Shown here: positions 17,761 to 27,074 of the stretch, one piece after another
Numbering within the stretch: position 1 is the first letter of the stretch
Layout: every line of letters begins with the position of its first letter
Assembly (NCBI RefSeq): GCF_003605405.2
Contig: NZ_QYTW02000022.1
Location: forward strand, 1 to 64,000
Length of the DNA: 64,000 nt
Direction of reading: 5' to 3'
DNA from: Siminovitchia terrae
GTDB lineage: Bacteria > Bacillota > Bacilli > Bacillales > Bacillaceae_C
The notes under the pieces: model-generated
What the model was told of the DNA's origin: nothing
Databases searched by the model: none
What the model saw: only the letters and a program-made list of their open reading frames with translations
Program-made: the position numbers and the translations under genes

Positions 17761-18816
17761 GTGGCAAAAGACAAAAAGAAAATTGCCGTCATTGGTGCAG
17801 GGAGTTGGGGAACGGCATTGGCCCTCGTACTGGCAGATAACGGGCATCAGGTGAATTTGTGGATGCGCTCCAAAGAACAACAATCGGAAATACATGAATG
17901 TAAGACAAACCAAAAATATTTGCCCGGAATTTCTCTCCCGGACAATATTACAGGTTTCCATTCTTTGCCTGAGGCGCTTGAAGATGTAGATATATCTGTT
18001 ATTGCCGTGCCTACTAAAGCTATTAGAGAAACAATGAGGAACATTGTCAAAGTTATAAATACACAAATGGTGTTTGTTCATGTAAGTAAAGGTGTTGAAC
18101 CAGACTCACTGAAAAGAATTTCGGAAATGATTGAAGAAGAAGTCCCGCAGGAACAGTTAAAAGCTGTGGTCGCTTTATCAGGTCCAAGCCATGCTGAAGA
18201 AGTTAGTCTGCGTCATCCGACAACCGTAGCTGTTTCTTCCAAAGATATGGCTGCCGCGGAAAAAATTCAGGATTTGTTCATGAATCAGCATTTTCGCGTT
18301 TACACGAATCCTGATTTGCTTGGCGTTGAAATCGGCGGGGCGCTGAAAAACATTATTGCCCTTGCGGCCGGAATTTCAGATGGTCTCGGATATGGAGATA
18401 ATGCCAAAGCCGCATTGATCACAAGGGGACTTGCTGAAATTTCACGGCTTGGTACGAAAATGGGAGCTAACCCGCTGACATTTTCTGGACTGGCAGGTAT
18501 TGGAGACTTGATCGTAACGTGTACAAGTGTACATTCACGGAACTGGAAAGCAGGTAACATGCTTGGTAAAGGGCAGAGCCTTGATGAAGTTTTAGAAAAC
18601 ATGGGAATGGTGGTCGAAGGGGTCCGTACAACAAAAGCGGCTCATCAGCTTGCTGAAAAATATGAAACGAACATGCCCATTACAGAGGCATTGTACAATG
18701 TTTTGTTTAAAGATGTGGACCCGAAGGAAGCTGTTGACCAGTTGATGCAGAGGATCAAGAAAAATGAGATGGAAGATTTGGTGGATATATTGAGTGAACA
18801 AATGGAACAAAAATGA
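17761..18816 (+). CDS. gpsA: NAD(P)-dependent glycerol-3-phosphate dehydrogenase
   Basis: 351 residues. It reduces dihydroxyacetone phosphate to sn-glycerol-3-phosphate for lipid synthesis. The nucleotide-binding motif is [11 protein letters not shown] (11-21), and the catalytic lysine lies in [12 protein letters not shown] near 194. The later signature [14 protein letters not shown] is also present. The GTG at 17761 is chosen because GGGTGA lies just before it; the GTG at 17752 would overlap that site. It is in the der operon and ends in a terminator at 18923-18953. Confidence 0.92.
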   Translation: MAKDKKKIAVIGAGSWGTALALVLADNGHQVNLWMRSKEQQSEIHECKTNQKYLPGISLPDNITGFHSLPEALEDVDISVIAVPTKAIRETMRNIVKVINTQMVFVHVSKGVEPDSLKRISEMIEEEVPQEQLKAVVALSGPSHAEEVSLRHPTTVAVSSKDMAAAEKIQDLFMNQHFRVYTNPDLLGVEIGGALKNIIALAAGISDGLGYGDNAKAALITRGLAEISRLGTKMGANPLTFSGLAGIGDLIVTCTSVHSRNWKAGNMLGKGQSLDEVLENMGMVVEGVRTTKAAHQLAEKYETNMPITEALYNVLFKDVDPKEAVDQLMQRIKKNEMEDLVDILSEQMEQK

Positions 18817-18922
18817 TTAACTAGGCATACGATGATGCGTTATTTACAAAAAGTCATATGCTATTAGAGAGAACATTCGCATAACCGGGGGACAGGGTAA
18901 TCAATGTCTTTATTTTATTTTT

Positions 18923-18953
18923 TTGAAGCAAAAATAATTGCTTCATTTTTTTT
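18923..18953 (+). terminator. Terminator of der-gpsA
   Basis: TGAAGCAA (18924-18931) pairs with TTGCTTCA (18938-18945), with eight T residues after it. Confidence 0.85.
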
Positions 18954-18977
18954 ATGGGATGGCTATTGCTGAGAATA

Positions 18978-18986
18978 TGCTATAAT
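18978..18986 (+). promoter_or_regulatory. Extended -10 promoter of yphE
   Basis: TGCTATAAT is an extended -10 for the vegetative sigma factor; no good -35 is needed in this class. It lies 37 bases before the yphE start. Confidence 0.5.
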
Positions 18987-19022
18987 AATTTCGACTGTTT
19001 ACTCGGTGATGGAGGGAAAAAA

Positions 19023-19223
19023 ATGTCTTTATCAATGCAAAAAATGTGGATTTCCATAGTGGCAATGGGACTGTTGGCTCTTGCGATGCTGACTATTTAC
19101 ATAAGCCGATTCAAACTTAACAAAGGATTTTTCAAGGTCATTACAGCCCTTGCTGCCTGGATACTTATGATCGTAGGCGGGCTCCTCATGCTTTTCGTTG
19201 TTTTGACAGGGCCGACAGGCTAA
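19023..19223 (+). CDS. yphE: Small membrane protein of the DUF2768 family (YphE)
   Basis: 66 residues with two hydrophobic segments (about 9-27 and 40-62) joined by a basic turn, SRFKLNKGFFK. The ATG at 19023 follows GGAGGG; longer frames that begin at 18954 cross the promoter and are not used. Size and place, between gpsA and yphF, match B. subtilis YphE. Function unknown. It may be cotranscribed with yphF, 45 bases downstream. Confidence 0.75.
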   Translation: MSLSMQKMWISIVAMGLLALAMLTIYISRFKLNKGFFKVITALAAWILMIVGGLLMLFVVLTGPTG

Positions 19224-19268
19224 GAAACAACTGCCGCCATATTAGACAGATAAGGAGTGAGCCAATCA

Positions 19269-19976
19269 TTGAAAAAATGGATGGCAGGATTTTATTTTCT
19301 ATTGACTGCAATGCTTTTAAGTGGGTGCTTTTACCCGGAGGATCGAAAAGTTGAAAATAACATACCATACGAAGAACAAATCGACAGTGTTCAACGATCC
19401 GTTGAGAAGTTTCAAGAAGAAACGGGTGGATTGCTGCCAATAAAAACAAAAGAAGCGGACACGCCTATTTATCAGAAATATCCCATCGATTTTAAAAAGT
19501 TGATCCCTCAATATTTGGAGACGCCTCCCGGAAATGCTTATGAGAGTGGCGGGGTTTTTCAATATGTCTTAATTGATGTGGAAACCAATCCAACAGTGAA
19601 AGTTTTTGATGTAAGACTGGCGGAAAAAGTAAATGAGTTTTACATACGGATCCGGTCGCAGGGCTATCCGCCTTTTAAAGAAGAGGTTGCCGATAATGTA
19701 TATTCTCTTGATCAGAAAAAATTAGGATATAAAGAGGAACAATACTATACGTCACCTTATACAAATAATAATTTGCCGTTTGTGATTAACGGAAAAGGCG
19801 AAATTTATGTTGATTATATTTCTGATCTCTATCAGGTTTTGAAAGATGAAAAGAAAGGTTTTTCACCAGGTGAAGATATAAGAAAGATACTATATAAGGA
19901 TTCCCCGATTGTACCTGCTTTTTCAATGCCTTATACAGTCGATGAAAACAATGAACCTGTTTATATGGGGAAATAG
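19269..19976 (+). CDS. yphF: Lipoprotein YphF
   Basis: 235 residues with a lipoprotein signal: MKKWMAGFYFLLTAMLLSGC, so Cys20 should be lipidated after cleavage. The mature protein is polar with no catalytic motif that I recognise. The start is probably the TTG at 19269, because the signal then has the usual Lys-rich head, although AAGGAG is 12 bases away; a GTG at 19257 abuts that site and would add four residues. Located directly before spoIVA as in B. subtilis. Terminator at 19981-20022. Confidence 0.75.
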   Translation: MKKWMAGFYFLLTAMLLSGCFYPEDRKVENNIPYEEQIDSVQRSVEKFQEETGGLLPIKTKEADTPIYQKYPIDFKKLIPQYLETPPGNAYESGGVFQYVLIDVETNPTVKVFDVRLAEKVNEFYIRIRSQGYPPFKEEVADNVYSLDQKKLGYKEEQYYTSPYTNNNLPFVINGKGEIYVDYISDLYQVLKDEKKGFSPGEDIRKILYKDSPIVPAFSMPYTVDENNEPVYMGK

Positions 19977-19980
19977 TCAT

Positions 19981-20022
19981 AATCCTTCTTCTGCAAAATA
20001 TACTGTGGAAGAAGGATTTTTA
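19981..20022 (+). terminator. Terminator of yphE-yphF
   Basis: AATCCTTCTTC (19981-19991) pairs with GAAGAAGGATT (20008-20018), followed by T residues. Confidence 0.8.
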
Positions 20023-20033
20023 TTATTGAAGTT

Positions 20034-20061
20034 ATATTTGATTAGGACAACATCATACAAA
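20034..20061 (+). promoter_or_regulatory. Probable sigma-E promoter of spoIVA
   Basis: ATATT (20034-20038) and CATACAAA (20054-20061) are 15 bp apart, matching the mother-cell sigma-E consensus of ATATT and CATACANT. spoIVA is a known sigma-E gene in B. subtilis. Confidence 0.6.
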
Positions 20062-20131
20062 TATATTGACTTGATGATATACGGGCATGGGATCATGTTG
20101 TCCCTTGAACTTAAAGATAGGAGGGAATCTC

Positions 20132-21610
20132 TTGGAAAAGGTAGATATTTTTAAAGATATCGCAGAAAGAACGGGCGGGGATATTTATCTGGGGGTCGTT
20201 GGGGCCGTCCGGACTGGAAAATCCACGTTTATTAAAAAATTTATGGAGCTTGCCGTTTTGCCTAATATAAAAAGCGAAGCAGACAGGGCCAGGGCACAGG
20301 ATGAATTGCCTCAAAGTGCGGCAGGGAAAACTATTATGACAACTGAGCCGAAATTTGTTCCAAATCAAGCAGTGTCTGTCCAAGTGGATAACGGCTTGGA
20401 AGTGAATGTTCGTTTGGTGGACTGCGTAGGGTACACTGTTCCCGGAGCCAAAGGATATGAGGATGAAAATGGGCCGCGCATGATCCGCACACCGTGGTAT
20501 GAAGAGGAAATCTCCTTCCACGAAGCAGCGGAAATTGGAACGCGTAAAGTCATTCAGGAGCACTCAGTGCTCGGAATTGTGATCACAACCGATGGCACGA
20601 TCGGAGAAATACCAAGGAATGATTATATAGAGGCAGAAGAAAGGGTCGTAGCTGAACTTAATGAAGTTGGAAAGCCGTATATTATGATTCTGAATTCGTC
20701 CAGGCCGCATCATCCTGAAACAGAAGGCTTGCGCTCCGAGCTTGGAGAGAAATATGATATTCCGGTATTAAGCATGTCGGTGGAAAATATGAGAGAACAG
20801 GATGTCCTGAACGTGTTGAGAGAAGCGCTCTATGAATTTCCAGTACTTGAAGTCAACGTGAACCTTCCAAGTTGGGTAATGGTCTTAAAAGAAAATCACT
20901 GGCTTCGGTCGGATTATCAGGAGGCTGTGAAAGAAACAGTCAAGGATATAAAAAGACTGAGAGATGTTGATCAGGTCGTTCAAAGCTTCAATGATTTTGA
21001 ATACATTGAAAGTGCTGGGCTGGCTGGAGTTGATATGGGGCAAGGGATTGCTGAAATCGATTTGTTTGCGCCGGATGAGCTGTACGACCAAGTGTTAACA
21101 GAAATCGTAGGGACAGAAGTCAGAGGGAAAGATCATTTGCTTGAAATGATGCAAGAATTCGCAGACGCCAAAAGAGAGTATGATCAAATTTCCGACGCGC
21201 TTGTCATGGTAAAGCAGACAGGTTATGGCATTGCGGCTCCTTCCTTAGAGGACATGAGCCTGGATGAACCGGAAATCATCAGGCAAGGAGCCCGGTTCGG
21301 AGTAAGATTAAAAGCTGTTGCACCTTCTATCCATATGATTAAGGTTGATGTTGAGTCTGAATTCGCACCAATTATTGGAACTGAAAAACAAAGTGAAGAA
21401 TTGGTCCGCTACTTGATGCAGGATTTTGAAGACGATCCACTCTCCATTTGGAATTCCGATATATTTGGCCGGAGCTTAAGCTCTTTAGTCAGGGAAGGCA
21501 TCCAGGCAAAGCTAGCTATGATGCCTGAAAATGCACGATATAAACTCAAAGAAACTTTAGAAAGAATCATTAATGAAGGTTCCGGAGGCTTAATTGCCAT
21601 TATTTTGTAA
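20132..21610 (+). CDS. spoIVA: Spore coat morphogenetic ATPase SpoIVA
   Basis: 492 residues, as in B. subtilis. It binds the outer forespore surface with SpoVM and polymerises with ATP hydrolysis to build the coat basement layer. The Walker A motif GAVRTGKST spans 24-32 (Lys30), and the TRAFAC-type switch and NKxD-like NSSRPHHPETE follow. The C-terminal end, NEGSGGLIAIIL, is strongly conserved. The start is a TTG at 20132 with AGGAGG six bases upstream, giving MEKVDIFKDIAERTGG; frames from 20087 would place that site within the gene. Confidence 0.96.
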   Translation: MEKVDIFKDIAERTGGDIYLGVVGAVRTGKSTFIKKFMELAVLPNIKSEADRARAQDELPQSAAGKTIMTTEPKFVPNQAVSVQVDNGLEVNVRLVDCVGYTVPGAKGYEDENGPRMIRTPWYEEEISFHEAAEIGTRKVIQEHSVLGIVITTDGTIGEIPRNDYIEAEERVVAELNEVGKPYIMILNSSRPHHPETEGLRSELGEKYDIPVLSMSVENMREQDVLNVLREALYEFPVLEVNVNLPSWVMVLKENHWLRSDYQEAVKETVKDIKRLRDVDQVVQSFNDFEYIESAGLAGVDMGQGIAEIDLFAPDELYDQVLTEIVGTEVRGKDHLLEMMQEFADAKREYDQISDALVMVKQTGYGIAAPSLEDMSLDEPEIIRQGARFGVRLKAVAPSIHMIKVDVESEFAPIIGTEKQSEELVRYLMQDFEDDPLSIWNSDIFGRSLSSLVREGIQAKLAMMPENARYKLKETLERIINEGSGGLIAIIL

Positions 21611-21661
21611 GGACTTTCTATGAAAACAATCAGGTTATTTCAAAAAAAGCGAATATATATA

Positions 21662-21701
21662 GAAAAAGACGCCGAAATGACAGTAATTCGGTGTCTTTTC
21701 A
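21662..21701 (+). terminator. Terminator of spoIVA
   Basis: AAAGACGCCGAA pairs with TTCGGTGTCTTT (one G-U), followed by T residues. Confidence 0.8.
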
Positions 21702-21734
21702 ATTATTCCGTGATTTATTCTTGCTATCATTATT

Positions 21735-21749
21735 TGATTATGATAATCT
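21735..21749. promoter_or_regulatory. Fur-family-like 7-1-7 palindrome upstream of hbs
   Basis: TGATTATGATAATCT is a 7-1-7 near-palindrome of the type bound by Fur-family regulators. It lies about 150 bp before hbs, far from any obvious promoter element, so a role is doubtful. Confidence 0.25.
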
Positions 21750-21896
21750 TTTAAGCAGAAATGCTCCTCGAGCGTTGATTCAAAAGCATTTCTTACGATT
21801 TCAAGCATAAAAATGTTTAGAAATCTAAAAATTTGATTACACATGTAATAGAGGTAGTAGTAAAGGTAAACTATCCATTTGGAGGAGGTGAACAGA

Positions 21897-22169
21897 ATGA
21901 ACAAAACTGACTTGATCAATTCCGTAGCTGAAGCAGCTGAGCTATCTAAAAAAGATGCTACAAAAGCTGTTGAAGCTGTATTCCAATCCATTCAGGATTC
22001 ATTGTCAAGTGGCGACAAAGTATCTTTGATCGGCTTTGGTAACTTTGAAGTTCGTGAGCGTGCTGCCCGTAAAGGCCGTAACCCTCAAACAGGTGAAGAA
22101 ATTGATATCGCAGCGAGCAAAGTGCCTGCTTTCAAACCAGGTAAAGCTCTTAAAGACGCTGTGAAATAA
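21897..22169 (+). CDS. hbs: Nucleoid protein HU
   Basis: 90 residues of a non-specific DNA-bending protein that works as a dimer. The HU signature [20 protein letters not shown] (about 46-65) forms the minor-groove arm with its conserved Pro, and an Ala/Lys-rich helix lies at the N-terminus. The ATG at 21897 has a very strong GGAGGAGGTG site, in keeping with high expression; frames starting at 21879 only extend into that site. Terminator at 22194-22226. Confidence 0.96.
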   Translation: MNKTDLINSVAEAAELSKKDATKAVEAVFQSIQDSLSSGDKVSLIGFGNFEVRERAARKGRNPQTGEEIDIAASKVPAFKPGKALKDAVK

Positions 22170-22193
22170 TTACATACATTGTTTGAGTGTTTA

Positions 22194-22226
22194 AAAAGGA
22201 ATTGCCAAGTGGCGATTCCTTTTTAT
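22194..22226 (+). terminator. Terminator of hbs
   Basis: AAAAGGAATTGCCA pairs with TGGCGATTCCTTTT (one G-U), with a T-run. A strong stem for a highly expressed gene. Confidence 0.88.
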
Positions 22227-22288
22227 TTACTCATCATATGTGTTAATATTGCTCTATTAGCGTTTTACTTTTGCGGGAGGCTGTGGAC

Positions 22289-22855
22289 ATGGGTAATTTT
22301 GATCGGAAGCAAATCGAAGAAGCGGTTCGAATGATTTTGGATGCGATTGGAGAAAATCCAAATAGAGAGGGTTTGCTTGATACACCGAAGCGGGTAGCTA
22401 AAATGTACGAGGAAATTTTTTCAGGAATCAACACTGATCCGGAACAGTATTTTGAGACGATCTTTGGGGAGGATCACGAGGAGTTAGTCCTTGTGAAAGA
22501 TATTCCTTTCTACTCATTATGTGAGCATCACCTGGTTCCCTTTTTTGGCAAGGCACATGTAGCCTATATACCAAGGAACGGACGGGTAACTGGATTGAGC
22601 AAGCTGGCTCGCGCCGTTGAAGCAGTGGCACGCCGTCCGCAGCTTCAGGAACGAATTACGTCTACAGTGGCGGATGCAATCATGAAGAAGCTGGAGCCGC
22701 ATGGAGTTATGGTCATCATTGAAGCTGAGCATATGTGCATGACAATGCGTGGTGTGAAAAAACCGGGATCCAAAACTGTTACATCCGCTGTACGGGGAAT
22801 CTTCCTGAAGGACAGCCAATCCCGGAATGAAGTACTGACATTGATTAAGCAATGA
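22289..22855 (+). CDS. folE: GTP cyclohydrolase I
   Basis: 188 residues. It converts GTP to 7,8-dihydroneopterin triphosphate, the first step of folate synthesis. Zinc ligands are visible: Cys78 and His81 in [12 protein letters not shown] and Cys150 in [10 protein letters not shown]. The ATG at 22289 is eight bases from GGGAGG; an in-frame TTG at 22271 and GTG at 22283 are too close to that site. In B. subtilis the gene is mtrA and forms an operon with mtrB, as here (16 bases apart). Confidence 0.95.
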   Translation: MGNFDRKQIEEAVRMILDAIGENPNREGLLDTPKRVAKMYEEIFSGINTDPEQYFETIFGEDHEELVLVKDIPFYSLCEHHLVPFFGKAHVAYIPRNGRVTGLSKLARAVEAVARRPQLQERITSTVADAIMKKLEPHGVMVIIEAEHMCMTMRGVKKPGSKTVTSAVRGIFLKDSQSRNEVLTLIKQ

Positions 22856-22871
22856 GTTTTGAGGTGAAATA

Positions 22872-23105
22872 ATGAAGAGCTCAAATAATCAAACTGACTT
22901 TGTAGTAATTAAAGCACTTGAAAACGGAGTAAACGTGATGGGGTTGACAAGGGGAACAGATACACGCTTCCATCATGCGGAAAAGCTTGATCAAGGGGAA
23001 GTGCTCATTGCCCAGTTCACCGATCATACTTCTGCTATAAAGGTCAGAGGAAATGCAAAAATTTTTACTGCGTATGGCGAAGTGGACAGTGAAAAAAGTA
23101 ATTGA
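22872..23105 (+). CDS. mtrB: trp RNA-binding attenuation protein (TRAP)
   Basis: 77 residues. Eleven copies form a ring that binds tryptophan and wraps (G/U)AG-repeat RNA. The RNA-contacting Lys and Arg residues known in B. subtilis TRAP (Lys37, Lys56, Arg58) are Lys38, Lys57 and Arg59 here, and the tryptophan-binding [10 protein letters not shown] loop is intact, so the protein should be functional. Its usual target, the trp operon, does not follow aroB in this window. Start ATG at 22872 with GAGGTGA. Confidence 0.95.
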   Translation: MKSSNNQTDFVVIKALENGVNVMGLTRGTDTRFHHAEKLDQGEVLIAQFTDHTSAIKVRGNAKIFTAYGEVDSEKSN

Positions 23106-23138
23106 TGTCCAATATGAGAAAGTATAAAATAGACATTC

Positions 23139-23332
23139 TTTAACTTCATTCAGCAGAAATCTCCCACTTCTTAAAGTGGTGAGATGAATGCATATTTGTA
23201 TTCCATTCAGTGGGGGGCGAACTCCGGCTGAGTAAAGTCAAAGTCTCCGGCGGATGCCACAGATTTTCAGAGGAAATTTATCGAGCGGAGCTCGATAAAA
23301 TCCGGGCGCAAATACGCCAAGGCGTATTTGAT
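23139..23332. repeat. 194-bp structured repeat element, copy 2
   Basis: Second copy of the element at 16094-16288, same orientation, most bases identical. The CTCGATAAA and GGCGTATTTG hairpins are kept. Differences fall largely in loops or as paired changes: the third hairpin here reads AATACGCC/GGCGTATT and is perfect, whereas copy 1 has GGCGCATT. Placed between mtrB and hepS, where the two genes are adjacent in B. subtilis as I recall. Confidence 0.7.
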
Positions 23333-23532
23333 AATACTGGGGCAGTTGATCCGGTGTGAATCTGTGTTTAGCGTAATGCTAAAAGCGGCAGCTGAAGGAA
23401 GATCAGTTTAAGGATTGTCTTTAAAACGGCACATTTTATAGCCGGTGTAGATACGTGCTATATGCTTTTGTTATGCTATAATGAATAGAATTAAAGTTGG
23501 AATTAAAATGCAAAGAAATGGGGATTACGGAA
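23333..23532 (+). promoter_or_regulatory. Upstream region of hepS with an extended -10 promoter
   Basis: TGCTATAAT at 23474-23482 is an extended -10 element about 50 bases before hepS. The 140 bases before it show no gene; GCTAAAAGC near 23389 is a small palindrome of unknown use. Confidence 0.5.
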
Positions 23533-24336
23533 ATGGCTCTATGTTTGTATGAACAAAAGACGGAATCGATAAGGAAAATGATAGAAAGTAAAATGTATCG
23601 TTATTTTCTTTTTGAACATATCGAATCTCCGGAAATAGACGAAGACCGTATCCTTATGCTGTTAATAGCCATGGAAGAAACATGGATCCCTGTTGAAAGA
23701 TACGAGCATCAAATCACTTCTGCTATGCTTGTTCAGATCGCTCTTGATATACATGACAAAGTGACTCACCAACAGAAAGCACTCACGGAAAGACAGTTGT
23801 CTGTTCTGGCGGGAGACTATTTCAGTGGTTTATATTATCAAACCCTTGCTGAAATTGAGGACACTGATTTGATCAGAACCCTTGCCAGTGCGATCAAACT
23901 GATCAATGAATATAAAATATCCATATATAGGCTGGAAGCAGCTGATTTAGATTCGTTTATGACAGATTTCAAACAAATTGTAACAACTGTTATTGATAAA
24001 TTTTGTCGGCATTTCGAAACAACTCGGCATATTCATCTTTTTATAGAGCATTTATACTTAAAAAAACTGCTTGCAGAGATGGAGCGTTTTAATAGGGGCC
24101 ACTATTCAATACTTTTTGAAGGCCTTAAACATTTCTCTTTGCCTCAAATGAAATCTATCCCTCTATCTAATTTGTCCCAGCGCGACCAACATGGCTTAAA
24201 AGAGATATGCTTCAGCTACATAGCTCAGAGCAAAAAGGTGATATTGGAAGAATCGTTACGGGTTTCAGGCCTGCCGGACATTTTCCTGGGTCGCATAAAG
24301 GATTTGACCAACAATTATAAGCGTTTAGCAACATAA
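23533..24336 (+). CDS. hepS: Heptaprenyl diphosphate synthase component I
   Basis: About 267 residues. It is the small, non-catalytic subunit (GerCA/HepS) that with HepT makes the C35 side chain of menaquinone-7. The signature LAGDYFSGLYYQTLAEIED lies near residues 95-113, and an ALDIHDKVT segment precedes it. The start is uncertain: ATG at 23533 has GGGG eight bases upstream, ATG at 23518 and a TTG at 23497 are in frame without a good site. It heads the hepS-menG-hepT group. Confidence 0.85.
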   Translation: MALCLYEQKTESIRKMIESKMYRYFLFEHIESPEIDEDRILMLLIAMEETWIPVERYEHQITSAMLVQIALDIHDKVTHQQKALTERQLSVLAGDYFSGLYYQTLAEIEDTDLIRTLASAIKLINEYKISIYRLEAADLDSFMTDFKQIVTTVIDKFCRHFETTRHIHLFIEHLYLKKLLAEMERFNRGHYSILFEGLKHFSLPQMKSIPLSNLSQRDQHGLKEICFSYIAQSKKVILEESLRVSGLPDIFLGRIKDLTNNYKRLAT

Positions 24337-24360
24337 ACAGTCGGAGGAAGGTCACGAAAA

Positions 24361-25071
24361 ATGCAGTCTAAAGAAGAACGTGTACATAATGTATTTGAGA
24401 AAATACACAAAAATTACGACAAGATGAACTCAATTATCAGTTTTCAGCAGCATAAAAAGTGGCGGCAGATTACGATGGAAAAAATGAATGTTCAAGAAGG
24501 AAGCAGCGCCCTTGATGTTTGTTGCGGAACTGGCGATTGGACAGTTGCGCTTGCAGAGAGTGCAGGGAAAGATGGACGTGTGGTCGGCCTTGATTTCAGT
24601 AAGAACATGCTTGCGGTTGCAAAAGATAAAATGGAAGAAAAAGGCTTTGAACAAGTGACTTTAATTCAAGGCAATGCGATGGAGCTTCCATTTGATGATG
24701 ACAGTTTTGATTATGTAACTATCGGATTTGGACTTCGCAATGTTCCTGATTACATGCAGGTGCTGCAAGAAATGTACCGTGTGACAAAACCCGGTGGAAT
24801 GGCTGTTTGTCTGGAAACCTCTCAACCAACCCTCCCGGTGTTCAGACAGGTTTATTATGCTTATTTCCGTTTTCTCATGCCGCTGTTTGGAAAGGTTTTT
24901 GCAAAAAGCTATGGAGAATATTCATGGCTGCAAGAGTCAGCACGAGATTTTCCGGGGATGGATGAGCTAGCTCAAATGTTCTGGCGTGCCGGTTTTGTGG
25001 ATGTTATTTATAAACCTTTCAGCGGAGGAGCTGCGGCGGCGCATATCGGCGTAAAGCAGAAATTAGATTAA
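24361..25071 (+). CDS. menG: Demethylmenaquinone methyltransferase
   Basis: 236 residues, SAM-dependent C-methylation of demethylmenaquinone, the last step of menaquinone synthesis. The UbiE/MenG motifs are clear: [11 protein letters not shown] (SAM-binding motif I, about 50-60), the second signature [11 protein letters not shown] and RVTKPGGM. It lies between the two heptaprenyl diphosphate synthase subunits, as in the B. subtilis gerC operon. ATG at 24361 with GGAGGAAGG upstream. Confidence 0.95.
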   Translation: MQSKEERVHNVFEKIHKNYDKMNSIISFQQHKKWRQITMEKMNVQEGSSALDVCCGTGDWTVALAESAGKDGRVVGLDFSKNMLAVAKDKMEEKGFEQVTLIQGNAMELPFDDDSFDYVTIGFGLRNVPDYMQVLQEMYRVTKPGGMAVCLETSQPTLPVFRQVYYAYFRFLMPLFGKVFAKSYGEYSWLQESARDFPGMDELAQMFWRAGFVDVIYKPFSGGAAAAHIGVKQKLD

Positions 25072-25086
25072 CTGGGTGGAAATTTT

Positions 25087-26049
25087 ATGAAACTGACATG
25101 GCTTTATAGGAATTTTAAATCTGATTTAGACTTAATTGAAAAAGAGCTTGAAGAAGCTGTTTCTTCAAATTCTGAACTGGTGCAGAATGCATCTCTCAAG
25201 CTGCTTAAAGCTGGAGGCAAGCGAATACGCCCAGTATTTGTATTATTGTCCGCAAAATTTGGGGACTACCGCATTGAAACAGTCAAAAATGTAGCAATGG
25301 CTCTTGAGTTAATCCATATGGCAACACTTGTTCATGATGATGTCATCGATGGTGCCAACATGAGAAGAGGTCTGCCGACTATTAATTATATATGGGATGA
25401 CCGCGTGGCCATGTACACAGGAGATTATATACTGGCAAGATCATTGGAATATATGACCGACATTCCAAACCCGCTGTTACATAAGAAATTATCCAAGGCC
25501 ATTGTAGAGGTTTGTATTGGAGAAATCGAACAGATAAAAGATAAATACCGATTTGAGCAGTCATTAAGGAATTATTTAAGAAGAATCAAAAGGAAAACAG
25601 CTCTTCTGATTGCAGTTAGCTGTGAACTCGGTGCCATTGCAGGAAACAACGATGAATCCATTTACCGTCGACTTTACAGATTCGGATATTTTATTGGCAT
25701 GTCCTACCAGATAACTGATGATATTTTAGATTTCACTTCCAGTGAAGAGGAGTTAGGTAAGCCCGTTGGTGATGATTTGCGTCAGGGCAATGTAACACTT
25801 CCGGCCTTATATGCGATGTGTGATCCTCATACTAAAGCGGAAATTGAAAAAGTGACCCATGAAACTAGTAAAGAAGAAATGAGTCGCATTATTAAGCTGA
25901 TCAAAGACAGCGGGGCTATTGAGCGGTCTCATCAGCTTAGTAGACGATATCTTGACAAAGCCCTCGTTATTCTGGCTGAGTTGCCAGAAAGCAAAGCTAA
26001 AAGGCCTCTGAAAGAAATTGCTCATTATATTGGCAAAAGAAGGTATTAA
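25087..26049 (+). CDS. hepT: Heptaprenyl diphosphate synthase component II
   Basis: 320 residues, the catalytic prenyltransferase subunit. The two aspartate-rich motifs are visible: DDVID (84-88) and DDILD (near 211-215), plus GGKRIRPV (43-50) that binds isopentenyl diphosphate. It lies 15 bases after menG. With HepS it supplies the side chain of menaquinone-7, which is the electron donor for the QcrABC complex encoded further on. Confidence 0.95.
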   Translation: MKLTWLYRNFKSDLDLIEKELEEAVSSNSELVQNASLKLLKAGGKRIRPVFVLLSAKFGDYRIETVKNVAMALELIHMATLVHDDVIDGANMRRGLPTINYIWDDRVAMYTGDYILARSLEYMTDIPNPLLHKKLSKAIVEVCIGEIEQIKDKYRFEQSLRNYLRRIKRKTALLIAVSCELGAIAGNNDESIYRRLYRFGYFIGMSYQITDDILDFTSSEEELGKPVGDDLRQGNVTLPALYAMCDPHTKAEIEKVTHETSKEEMSRIIKLIKDSGAIERSHQLSRRYLDKALVILAELPESKAKRPLKEIAHYIGKRRY

Positions 26050-26147
26050 GCAATTTTTTCAATATTTGCCAGCAGATAAAAAAAATGATATTATCTTTCT
26101 TGAGTTTTAAGGAAAAAGATACAGATATTATGGCAGGAGTGACATTC

Positions 26148-26594
26148 ATGGAAAAAACATTTTTAATGGTTAAACCCGACGGGGTTCAAAGAGAATTGAT
26201 TGGTGAGATTGTTTCACGTTTTGAAAAGAAAGGCTTTCAGTTAATTGGAGCAAAATTGATGAATATATCAAACGAATTGGCTTCTGAACATTACGGAGAA
26301 CATAAAGAGCGTCCTTTCTTTGGTGAATTGGTAGAATTCATTACCTCTGGACCAGTCTTTGCAATGGTGTGGCAAGGTGAAAATGTCATTGCGACTGCTC
26401 GCCAAATGATGGGGTCTACAAATCCAGCAGATGCGGCTCCTGGTACAATCCGTGGAGATTTTGGCGTAACAGTTGGTAAGAATATCATTCACGGATCCGA
26501 CTCGCCTGAAAGTGCGAAAAGGGAAATCGGTTTGTTCTTCAATGACAGCGAACTGATCGAGTATTCCAAGCTTAGCAATAATTGGATTTATTAA
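26148..26594 (+). CDS. ndk: Nucleoside diphosphate kinase
   Basis: 148 residues. It transfers the terminal phosphate among nucleoside triphosphates through phospho-His115 in [12 protein letters not shown]. The N-terminal [15 protein letters not shown] is typical. The ATG at 26148 follows GGAG by nine bases; the frame is open from 26085 but the extra part is not family-like. Follows hepT as in B. subtilis. Terminator at 26603-26632. Confidence 0.96.
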   Translation: MEKTFLMVKPDGVQRELIGEIVSRFEKKGFQLIGAKLMNISNELASEHYGEHKERPFFGELVEFITSGPVFAMVWQGENVIATARQMMGSTNPADAAPGTIRGDFGVTVGKNIIHGSDSPESAKREIGLFFNDSELIEYSKLSNNWIY

Positions 26595-26602
26595 TTTTCA
26601 CT

Positions 26603-26632
26603 CCACCTGCTTCGTGGCAGGTGTTTTTTTAT
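26603..26632 (+). terminator. Terminator of ndk
   Basis: CACCTGC (26604-26610) pairs with GCAGGTG (26617-26623), followed by seven T residues. Confidence 0.85.
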
Positions 26633-26756
26633 TATATACCAGGATACCTGGAAGTTATAAAATACCTAAATAGTGAATAGCTTATTTTTCACTAAATGCT
26701 GCTTCCAGATCCAGCACCTATCAACTAGACTTCGCATTTCTCCTACGATAAGTTGA

Positions 26757-27021
26757 CCTCGGCTCCGACGTATAGGAAGTACTAGTGCAAGCGAAGCGAC
26801 AGGACGTCGTGTACTGAGCCTGCCGACGTACAGGAAGTACTAGTGCAAGCGAAGCGACAGGACGTCGTGTACTGAGCCTGCCGACGTACAGGAAGTACTA
26901 GTGCAAGCGAAGCGACAGGATGTCGCGTACTGAGCCTGCCAGCGCCTGTCGCCCCTAAACGGCCGACTTCCACATTTTAGCTCGGTCTGTACTTCGATAA
27001 CAGGCGCTTACGTTTTTGTTC
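26757..27021 (-). repeat. Dispersed modular repeat, copy B, with three 58-bp tandem units
   Basis: The GACGTACAGGAAGTACTAG / GCAAGCGAAGCGACAGGA block occurs three times head to tail with a 58-bp period (26767-26824, 26825-26882, 26883-26940), then the rest of the element, ending with ACAGGCGCTTACG near 27010. Orientation is that of copies A and D. It separates ndk from aroB, where I recall cheR and aroF in B. subtilis. Confidence 0.8.
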
Positions 27022-27074
27022 TTTCAAATTTTGTCGGAAAGTCGTAAAATAAAATGAACAACGAGGTGATCCGA

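Noticed and set aside
18893-18905. GGGGGACAGGG motif also hinted at near 41833
   Set aside because: Short G-rich strings of this sort occur by chance; no paired CCCTGTCCCC partner was seen close by.
26767-26940. CRISPR array or coding repeat protein
   Set aside because: The 58-bp period has no variable spacer, and the frames crossing it have no ribosome binding site or recognisable protein.
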